A stretch of DNA of 6,718 nucleotides from an uncultured Rhodospirillaceae bacterium (GTDB lineage Bacteria > Pseudomonadota > Alphaproteobacteria > Rhodospirillales > UBA2165): positions 1 through 6,718 of the forward strand of contig CAJXJM010000144.1 of assembly GCA_913054205.1 (NCBI GenBank), in the 5' to 3' direction. Each line of letters opens with the position of its first letter. Within the stretch, counting starts at the first letter, position 1. This document shows positions 1 to 5,168 of the stretch, in pieces. The position numbers were made by a program, and so were the translations under genes. The notes below the pieces were generated by a model. It was not told the DNA's origin, searched no databases, and saw nothing but the letters and a program-made list of their open reading frames with translations.

Positions 1-1133
1 CCATCGGCGATTAAAACCAGAGAAATAAACGCAATCATCGGCGCTGCTCGGATTACCAATTCCGCATCGTTGGTAAAGCCAGATGCAATTTGATTGTTTA
101 AGACGACCAGAACGGTTCCCAATACCGCCATGCTTATGATGGTTAGGCCCAAGCCCGTCCAGCCCGCGAATGCCATGTCTCGCCGGTTGCCGTGACCGTG
201 CGCGCTGCCAACACAGACCGCCGTGGCGGAGCCCAATCCAAGGGCAAACATGAAAGTCAGAGCCAACATGTTAAAAGCGATCGTGAAGGCGCCCAGCGAC
301 AGAATTCCCAATAAGCCCGCTATCAGGCTCATGGAGGAAAAAGCACCCGACTCAATTGCATTGCTGGCACCCGCTCCGAGGCCAACTTCGCGGAGCCTGG
401 ACCAAGCTTGCCAGCCGCCCCCAAAAAACATTTTGGCGTGGTTGCGGATGGCAAATTCCTCGTGATCGCTCATGTTCCAGACGTAGTAAAAAATACTGCC
501 TGCCATGATGATGCGAACGCCAATTGTAGCCCAAGCGGAGCCTTGAGCACCCAATTCCGGCACGCCAAAATGTCCAAAGACCAAAACCCAATTGAGCGCC
601 ACATTACAAAAATTGCCGATGATCATTATATACATGCCGACTTTGGGTCGTTTAAGGCCTTCCAGGAAATAAGTACTGGCAACAAACAGCAGCATCGGCG
701 GCATGCTCCAGCCGATGATCGCGATTATGCGCCCACCGCCTCGGGCGAGATCGGCTGTTTGACCGGTCATTAAGAGGAACTCCTCGCCGAAACTGGAAAG
801 AATTGCACCGATCAATCCAATGGTTACGGCATAGCTTATGGAGCGCCGCCAAACACCGCCGCATTCTTCATTCTCATTCGCGCCAAGATGAAACGCCGTC
901 ATCACAAGGGTGCCGGTCAAAAGCCCAAAGCCGGTCACCATTAAAAACATCATGGGTGCCAAACCGATACTTTGATAGGCGAGTTCCTGCGCTGAGTAGT
1001 GCCCGACCATGACAGAATCAACGATCATCATCGTCATCATACCGGCGCGCCCCAAAATGGTCGGCCCGGCGAGACGAATTAAATCGCGTGCATGGCGTTT
1101 TACTGTGGTTGAAAAATGCTCGGTATCTGTCAT
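1..1133 (-). CDS. MATE family (NorM-type) multidrug/toxin efflux transporter, C-terminus cut by window edge
   Basis: This is a cation-coupled inner-membrane antiporter that exports drugs or toxic organic compounds; the substrate cannot be read from sequence. Reading the minus strand from ATG 1133 gives about 377 codons without a stop to the window edge. The frame shows a short polar N-terminus, then successive hydrophobic helices. The first-repeat signature VDSVMVGHYS lies near residues 38-47, NorM-like NWVLVFGHFGVPELGAQGSA near 180-199, and the matching second-repeat signature GLGSATAVCVGSAHGHGN near 298-315. MATE proteins usually run about 450 residues with 12 helices, so the last 70-80 residues are missing. 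The start fits because the LIRLAGPTILG segment that opens helix 1 begins near residue 18; no clear Shine-Dalgarno precedes it. It is divergent from the GST-like gene. The MATE call is firm; NorM rather than DinF subfamily is likely. Confidence 0.93.
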   Translation of the reverse strand, partial: MTDTEHFSTTVKRHARDLIRLAGPTILGRAGMMTMMIVDSVMVGHYSAQELAYQSIGLAPMMFLMVTGFGLLTGTLVMTAFHLGANENEECGGVWRRSISYAVTIGLIGAILSSFGEEFLLMTGQTADLARGGGRIIAIIGWSMPPMLLFVASTYFLEGLKRPKVGMYIMIIGNFCNVALNWVLVFGHFGVPELGAQGSAWATIGVRIIMAGSIFYYVWNMSDHEEFAIRNHAKMFFGGGWQAWSRLREVGLGAGASNAIESGAFSSMSLIAGLLGILSLGAFTIAFNMLALTFMFALGLGSATAVCVGSAHGHGNRRDMAFAGWTGLGLTIISMAVLGTVLVVLNNQIASGFTNDAELVIRAAPMIAFISLVLIAD

Positions 1134-1226
1134 GTCAATTGAGTTTGCTGTGAAGCTGTGCTGATAGCACGCCAGATATGATATTTCCCGCACAAAATAT
1201 CCGGTGTAGGATGCCGCAACGATAAT

Positions 1227-1235
1227 AAGGGGGAG
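1227..1235 (+). promoter_or_regulatory. Strong Shine-Dalgarno of the GST-like gene
   Basis: AAGGGGGAG ends 7 bases before ATG 1243 and fixes that start. The rest of the 109-bp divergent gap (1134-1242) contains a TATGAT hexamer at 1177-1182, but no acceptable -35 at 16-18 bp, so I do not call a promoter there. Confidence 0.75.
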
Positions 1236-1242
1236 TCATCCT

Positions 1243-2043
1243 ATGATTGAGCTCTATCAAAGCTATCTTTCGACCTGTTCTGGTAAAGTCAGGCTGGTCC
1301 TGGAAGAAAAGGGGCTCGATTATTCCGAGGTCGTGATTAATCTCCAGAAGGGCGACCAGTTTGATCCTGACTACGTCAAACTCAACCCTAAAAGCGTGGT
1401 GCCAACAATCATTCACGACGGTATTGTCGTTCGCGAATCCAGTGTGATCTGTGAATACCTCGAGGATCTTCAAGCTGATCCGAGACTTCGTCCGAGCGAT
1501 CCCTGGAAAAGTGCCCAGATGCGGCTTTGGATGAAGTTTATGGACGAAGAAGTCCATCCGATGACAACGATAGTGACTTATGCAGTGTCCATTCGCCATG
1601 AACGTGCAGCCGCAAATACACCAGAAGAATTAGAAGCCCATTTTAATAAAATACCGAACGCGACCAAGCGAGAACAACAGCGCGCCATCCACAATGACGG
1701 AGTCGAGTCGCCTTATTTCCTGAGCGCGATTAAAATTATGGATAAAATGGTCGCCAACGCAGATGGTGCGTTGGAAGATTTCGGTGGGCCGTGGTTGCTG
1801 GGAGAAGACTACTCACTCGCCGATGTCGTCGTCACACCTTACATGCTGCGGTTGTCGCATTTTTCGTTCGATGGTATGTGGGAAGGAAGCCGTCCGCGCG
1901 TTGCTGAATGGTGGGGCCGCATCCAGGCGCGGCCCAATTTCTGCGGCGTGATGTCTCCAGACACACCGACCGCCAATCTGGAAAAGCGCAAAACAAACGG
2001 TGCCAAAGAATGGCCGAGGGTGAAGGAAATGTTGGAACTTTAA
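1243..2043 (+). CDS. Glutathione S-transferase family protein, LigF/beta-etherase-like
   Basis: Probably a cytosolic glutathione-dependent enzyme of 266 residues. The N-terminal thioredoxin fold (about 1-78) carries an active-site loop with S10-T11-C12, resembling the SSC loop of zeta-class GSTs. It also has V53-P54 (the cis-proline turn that binds glutathione backbone) and E65-S66, the gamma-glutamyl recognition pair, within ESSVICEYLED. The helical C-terminal domain (about 88-235) contains the S191-L-A-D194 N-capping box. It is longer than the common 200-220 residues because of an insertion around 125-160 (EELEAHFNKIP then TKREQQRA). As I remember it, this layout matches bacterial beta-aryl-ether-cleaving LigF proteins. 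A maleylacetoacetate isomerase is less likely, as those are shorter and usually have QS in place of ES. The gene is preceded by a strong ribosome site and ends one base from the converging typA stop. Family is firm; substrate is inference. Confidence 0.9.
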   Translation: MIELYQSYLSTCSGKVRLVLEEKGLDYSEVVINLQKGDQFDPDYVKLNPKSVVPTIIHDGIVVRESSVICEYLEDLQADPRLRPSDPWKSAQMRLWMKFMDEEVHPMTTIVTYAVSIRHERAAANTPEELEAHFNKIPNATKREQQRAIHNDGVESPYFLSAIKIMDKMVANADGALEDFGGPWLLGEDYSLADVVVTPYMLRLSHFSFDGMWEGSRPRVAEWWGRIQARPNFCGVMSPDTPTANLEKRKTNGAKEWPRVKEMLEL

Positions 2044-2044
2044 A

Positions 2045-3868
2045 TTAAGCGCTTTCCGCCTGGCGGTTCTGACGCTTGCGCTCATGGATATCGAGATAGC
2101 GTTTGCGCAGACGAATGGATTTGGGTGTTACTTCAACCAACTCATCTTCCGTGATGTAAGCAATCGCTTTGTCCAAGCCCATTTCAATCGGTGTCGTTAG
2201 AGCAACCGCTTCATCCTTGCTGGAAGTGCGGATGTTGGTGAGCTGCTTGCCTTTAAGCGGATTGACCTCAAGGTCATTGCCTCGGCTGTGTTCGCCAATA
2301 ATCATGCCGGCATAGACTTTGTCGCCCGGGTCAATAAACATCGGTCCGCGATCTTCCAGGTTCCAGAGCGCGTAAGCAATTGCTTTGCCGTCGCCGAGTG
2401 AAATAAGCGTGCCGTTTCGGCGTCTGTCGATTGGGCCTTTATAGGGCGCATAGCCATGGAATAATCGGTTCATGATGCCGGTGCCGCGGGTATCGGTAAG
2501 AAACTCACCATGATAGCCAATGAGCGCGCGCGACGGCACATGGAAGATCAGACGTTGTTTGCCGCTTCCACTAGATTTCATCTCCAGCATTTCGCCTTTG
2601 CGAGCGGAAAGCTTTTCTACGACGGTGCCGGAATATTCTTCGTCGACGTCGATGACAACTTCTTCAATCGGCTCCAGACGCTGGCCGGTTTCGGGATCAT
2701 CCCGATAGACAACGCGGGGACGCGAGATCGTTAACTCAAAGCCTTCGCGCCGCATGGTCTCAATAAGCACTGCAAGCTGAAGTTCGCCCCGACCCGCGAC
2801 TTCAAAGGAATTAGAATCATTTGTTGTCGTGATATGAAGCGCAACATTACCTTCCGCTTCACTGGTCAGGCGGTCCAAAATAACGCGTGACGTTACTTTG
2901 CTGCCTTCAGTGCCGGCTAAAGGTGAATCGTTGACTGAGAATCCCATCGATAGAGTTGGCGGATCAATCGGCTGAGAATCAATCGCCTCGGTGACGCTCG
3001 GTGCGCAGATTGTGTCGGCCACAGTAGCATTGGCCAAACCGGCAATTGCAACAATGTCGCCGGCTTCGGCTTGGTCGATTGGCACACGCTCCAATCCACG
3101 GAAAGCCAACAGCTGACTGGCGCGTCCTTCTTCAATAACATTTCCGTCGCGGTCGAGCGCGCGGATTGCCATGTTGCAAACAATTCTACCAGAGGTAATT
3201 TTACCGGTGAGAATACGGCCAAGATAGGGGTCTGCCTGAAGCGTTGTCGCCAGCATTGCAAACTCGCCATTCGGATCGACATTTGGTTCCGGCACATGGC
3301 TGAGGATCAAATCAAAAAGCGGGTCCATATTTTCTTTAGGACCCTCGGGCTCAACGGCGGCCCAGCCTTGTTTGGCCGACGAATATAGATGGGGGAAGTC
3401 GAGTTGGTATTCGTCTGCATCCATGGCGGCGAAAAGATCAAAAATTTCGTCCAGCACTTCATTGGCGCGTTGGTCTGGACGGTCGACCTTGTTGATCAGA
3501 ACCATCGGGCGGAGGCCGAGGTCAAGGACTTTGCCTAAAACGAATTTGGTTTGAGGCATTGGGCCTTCCGCAGCATCGACAAGAAGGACGACGCCATCGA
3601 CCATGCTAAGTATGCGTTCTACTTCGCCGCCGAAATCAGCGTGTCCGGGCGTGTCGACGATATTGATGCGCGATCCATCATGCTCAACCGAAGTACATTT
3701 TGCCAAAATCGTGATGCCGCGCTCGCGTTCCAATTCATTGGAATCCATAGCGCGTTCCTGAACCTGTTGGTTCTCACGAAAAATGCCACTTTGTTTAAGC
3801 AGGCAATCTACCAGCGTTGTTTTACCATGATCTACATGAGCGATAATGGCGATGTTGCGTAAATCCAT
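2045..3868 (-). CDS. typA: Ribosome-associated translational GTPase TypA/BipA
   Basis: TypA/BipA is a translational GTPase that binds the ribosome at the EF-G site, aids 50S assembly and is needed at low temperature or under stress. The 607-residue length is full for the family. GTPase motifs are all present: G1 AHVDHGKT 10-17, G2 RGITI 50-54 with the switch threonine T53, G3 DTPGH 72-76, G4 NKVD 126-129 and G5 SSAK 163-166. A beta-barrel domain II (about 205-290) and EF-G III/V-like domains (about 305-480) follow. The BipA-specific C-terminal domain holds the basic loop [19 protein letters not shown] at 536-554, which separates TypA from EF-G and LepA. Start ATG 3868 gives the canonical [16 protein letters not shown] opening, with only a weak GAAAG upstream. 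Its stop is one base from the opposing GST-like gene. It appears monocistronic. Confidence 0.98.
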   Translation of the reverse strand: MDLRNIAIIAHVDHGKTTLVDCLLKQSGIFRENQQVQERAMDSNELERERGITILAKCTSVEHDGSRINIVDTPGHADFGGEVERILSMVDGVVLLVDAAEGPMPQTKFVLGKVLDLGLRPMVLINKVDRPDQRANEVLDEIFDLFAAMDADEYQLDFPHLYSSAKQGWAAVEPEGPKENMDPLFDLILSHVPEPNVDPNGEFAMLATTLQADPYLGRILTGKITSGRIVCNMAIRALDRDGNVIEEGRASQLLAFRGLERVPIDQAEAGDIVAIAGLANATVADTICAPSVTEAIDSQPIDPPTLSMGFSVNDSPLAGTEGSKVTSRVILDRLTSEAEGNVALHITTTNDSNSFEVAGRGELQLAVLIETMRREGFELTISRPRVVYRDDPETGQRLEPIEEVVIDVDEEYSGTVVEKLSARKGEMLEMKSSGSGKQRLIFHVPSRALIGYHGEFLTDTRGTGIMNRLFHGYAPYKGPIDRRRNGTLISLGDGKAIAYALWNLEDRGPMFIDPGDKVYAGMIIGEHSRGNDLEVNPLKGKQLTNIRTSSKDEAVALTTPIEMGLDKAIAYITEDELVEVTPKSIRLRKRYLDIHERKRQNRQAESA

Positions 3869-3925
3869 CGACTTAACACTTTCAAATACTATAAAATTTT
3901 CGAAATTCTAGGTGCGGCTCAATAG

Positions 3926-3937
3926 GGTGTCGACACC
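3926..3937. promoter_or_regulatory. 12-bp perfect palindrome in the typA leader
   Basis: GGTGTCGACACC is a perfect 12-bp dyad without spacer, 57 bases upstream of the typA start and about 10 bases downstream of the candidate -10 at 3947-3952. A repressor operator is possible, but a 12-bp palindrome alone is weak evidence. Confidence 0.3.
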
Positions 3938-3946
3938 GGAGCACTG

Positions 3947-3974
3947 TATATAGCGTCAAAATTAGTGAATACAA
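3947..3974 (-). promoter_or_regulatory. Candidate typA promoter
   Basis: On the minus strand GCTATATA (3947-3954) matches the Caulobacter-type -10 consensus GCTANA and also contains the generic hexamer TATATA. TTGTAT (3969-3974) lies 16 bases upstream of TATATA as a poor -35, with only the TTG matching the consensus. Transcription would start about 70-75 bases before the typA ATG. This is the best candidate in the 238-bp gap 3869-4106, but it is not strong. Confidence 0.28.
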
Positions 3975-4008
3975 GCCTCTATTTGACGAAAACCAGGCTT
4001 TTTATTCT

Positions 4009-4095
4009 TCCTCTCCCTTGATGGGAGAGGACCGAGGAGAGGGTGATTTTCAATAATCCCCTCACCCCAACCCTCTCCCACGCGGGGAGAGGGAG
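4009..4095. repeat. Palindromic dispersed-type repeat (CCCTCTCCC / GGGAGAGGG element)
   Basis: Two hairpins lie in tandem. The first pairs TCCTCTCCC at 4009-4017 with GGGAGAGGA at 4023-4031 (9-bp stem, 5-base loop). The second pairs CCCTCTCCC at 4071-4079 with GGGAGAGGG at 4085-4093 (9-bp stem, 5-base loop). Between them GAGAGGGTGA and TCACCCCAACCCTCTC can pair with each other, so the whole unit can also fold as one long imperfect hairpin. From memory, CCCTCACCCC-AACCCTCTCCC units are abundant REP/MITE-like repeats in proteobacterial genomes. It sits 12 bases past the stop of the secreted-protein gene and could hold up or end its transcription, but there is no U-run, so it is not a standard intrinsic terminator. 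Confidence 0.75.
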
Positions 4096-4106
4096 CTATA
4101 ATTGGC

Positions 4107-4892
4107 CTAATTTGTACCTTTGAGGACGACTTTGCTGATGATGTAATCGCCGCCGTTATTGATCAGCGATAATCCATTGAAAGGATCGCTGAAACTTTGA
4201 TCTCTTACAGTCATTAATTTGTTGCCATCTATAGACACCGTCATATCGCCAACGCGGTCTCTATTCCACACCAAAACATGAATGCGTTTGTCCTCCAGAT
4301 TTAGAGATTCCCTATGGCTTTGGATGGCATTTGTGCCATAGCGTGTGGCTCTCACCAACTCCATGGAAGTCGCTTGGCCGCCTTTATAAAATAATCGGTA
4401 GCCGATTTTTCGTTCCGCGCCCTGATAGGTCACTATTTCAAAAGTGCCTTCCTTGCGCCACGAGGTGAACTCGATCTGGAGGGAAAAGGCATTGGTAATT
4501 GTACGTTCAAGATGAATGGCTGCGCGGGATGAAGATCTGTTTGTTGAACTGGAACGACCACTACTACGTTGCTGATTGCCGCCGAGTGCCTGATTGAGTA
4601 TTGCTCCCAACAGCTGTTTACCAATATCGTCACTGCTTTGCTGGCTGGAATTATTTGCGTCGTTTGATTTTTCAAATGCAGCTCTAAGGCCAAAATTTTT
4701 CTCGACCCACCAACGCCCACTAGTCGCCTGCCATGTTGGGTTTGAGGTAAAATCGCCATCGCTGAAATTTTCATTTACAAGATCAACCCGCCATGGCGTG
4801 TCGTAGCGACGGGCAATATCCTTCAAATCTCTCAGAAAACTAGGGTCAGCCGCGCGCGCGTTCGGCCTCGTTGACGGCTTTGTTGAGTTCAT
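4107..4892 (-). CDS. 3' piece of a frameshifted secreted protein; predicted jellyroll (LamG/ConA-like) domain
   Basis: I do not recognise a named family. The open frame gives 261 residues, but the first 12 or so (MNSTKPSTRPNA) are probably an out-of-frame reading of the 5' piece, and ATG 4892 has no good ribosome site. Real protein appears to begin near ARAADPSFLRDL. From residue 36 the pattern VDLVNENFSDGDFTSNPTW, then TSGRWWVE, MTVSIDGNKLMTVRD (about 217-231) and a final GLSLINNGGDYIISKVVLKG resembles concanavalin A-like beta sandwiches (LamG or DUF1080 type) that bind sugars or cell-surface ligands; this is inference. A Ser/Asn/Gln-rich stretch (about 75-124) interrupts the domain. Joined to the upstream frame at the (CG)5 tract, the product would be about 325 residues with a signal peptide. 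A separately translated cytoplasmic protein is the weaker alternative. Confidence 0.7.
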   Translation of the reverse strand: MNSTKPSTRPNARAADPSFLRDLKDIARRYDTPWRVDLVNENFSDGDFTSNPTWQATSGRWWVEKNFGLRAAFEKSNDANNSSQQSSDDIGKQLLGAILNQALGGNQQRSSGRSSSTNRSSSRAAIHLERTITNAFSLQIEFTSWRKEGTFEIVTYQGAERKIGYRLFYKGGQATSMELVRATRYGTNAIQSHRESLNLEDKRIHVLVWNRDRVGDMTVSIDGNKLMTVRDQSFSDPFNGLSLINNGGDYIISKVVLKGTN

Positions 4893-5082
4893 CCACTAAT
4901 TTCTGCAAGTCACCCGAACTTTGTTGGCTGGTGGAAGATGCCGGTGCATTTGGATCCGTCCAGGTTTTATATTTTGTTTGGGCGGAAGCTGTTTGAAATC
5001 CAATGGTGAATAGAAAAACCCCAGAAATCATAATTAATTTCTGAATAAATAACTTTGAGGATAAAACCTGTACGCTATTCAT
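4846..5082 (-). CDS. 5' piece of the same secreted protein: signal peptide plus short amphipathic helix
   Basis: This frame encodes 78 residues. Residues 1-34 form a Sec signal peptide: lysines at 10 and 15, a hydrophobic core at about 16-29, and ASA before Q35 as a signal peptidase I site. A Pro/Ser/Gln-rich linker (about 42-56) follows, then a charged amphipathic helix DLQKLVDELNKAVNEAERAR (58-77). The frame stops one codon after the CG tract. The strong ribosome site AGGGAG lies 8 bases before ATG 5082, so translation starts here. A one-base deletion or two-base insertion in the tract would read ERAR straight into A-ADPSFLRDLKDI and the 261-residue frame. As it stands, the piece would be exported as a peptide of about 44 residues. 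It is divergent from the acyl-CoA ligase gene. Confidence 0.72.
   Translation of the reverse strand: MNSVQVLSSKLFIQKLIMISGVFLFTIGFQTASAQTKYKTWTDPNAPASSTSQQSSGDLQKLVDELNKAVNEAERARG
4851..4860. repeat. (CG)5 dinucleotide tract at the frame break
   Basis: Five CG units sit exactly where the signal-peptide frame must pass into the beta-sandwich frame. The frames join when the unit number is a multiple of three (six units gives ERARAADPS); five is out of frame. This is a plausible strand-slippage site and also a plausible sequencing or assembly error site. Confidence 0.8.
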
Positions 5083-5090
5083 AATTTTCG

Positions 5091-5096
5091 CTCCCT
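5091..5096 (-). promoter_or_regulatory. Shine-Dalgarno of the secreted-protein gene
   Basis: AGGGAG on the minus strand, 8 bases before ATG 5082, fixes the start of the signal-peptide frame. Confidence 0.7.
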
Positions 5097-5099
5097 AGT

Positions 5100-5125
5100 G
5101 TATTCGAATTAAGGTATTAGAATAC
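5100..5125. promoter_or_regulatory. 26-bp dyad in the divergent intergenic region, possible operator
   Basis: Arms GTATTCGAAT (5100-5109) and ATTAGAATAC (5116-5125) are inverted copies matching at 9 of 10 positions, separated by 6 bases. The dyad lies in the 86-bp gap between the secreted-protein gene and the acyl-CoA ligase gene, 43 bases before the ligase start and just upstream of the other gene's ribosome site. The size and spacing suit a dimeric regulator. I see no convincing -35/-10 pair for either gene around it. Confidence 0.4.
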
Positions 5126-5154
5126 GATAAGTCACCAAGAAAAGCGATATGAAT

Positions 5155-5160
5155 AGGGAG
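5155..5160 (+). promoter_or_regulatory. Shine-Dalgarno of the acyl-CoA ligase gene
   Basis: AGGGAG, 8 bases before ATG 5169, decides this start over the nearby ATG 5165 (which stops after six codons) and over internal ATGs at 5187 and 5196. Confidence 0.65.
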
Positions 5161-5168
5161 AGAAATGG

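Noticed and set aside
408..773. 121-residue plus-strand open frame
   Set aside because: It lies opposite the MATE transporter frame, which has clear family motifs throughout; no sign of real protein.
1135..1599. 154-residue minus-strand open frame antisense to the GST-like gene
   Set aside because: It is a shadow of a well-supported gene, with no ribosome site or recognisable protein pattern.
2917..3297. 126-residue minus-strand frame inside typA
   Set aside because: It is a shifted reading of typA codons; typA itself is intact and full length.
3973..4007. AAGCCT...AGGCTT inverted repeat followed by T-rich DNA on the plus strand, terminator-like
   Set aside because: The stem is only 6 bp with a 16-base loop, and no plus-strand gene ends upstream of it.
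4009..4095. Possible CRISPR-like or tandem repeats
   Set aside because: There are only two inverted, hairpin-forming copies and no regular spacers.
4107..5082. Programmed ribosomal frameshift at the CG tract
   Set aside because: No slippery heptamer of the X-XXY-YYZ type and no obvious downstream stimulatory structure; DNA slippage or error explains it better.
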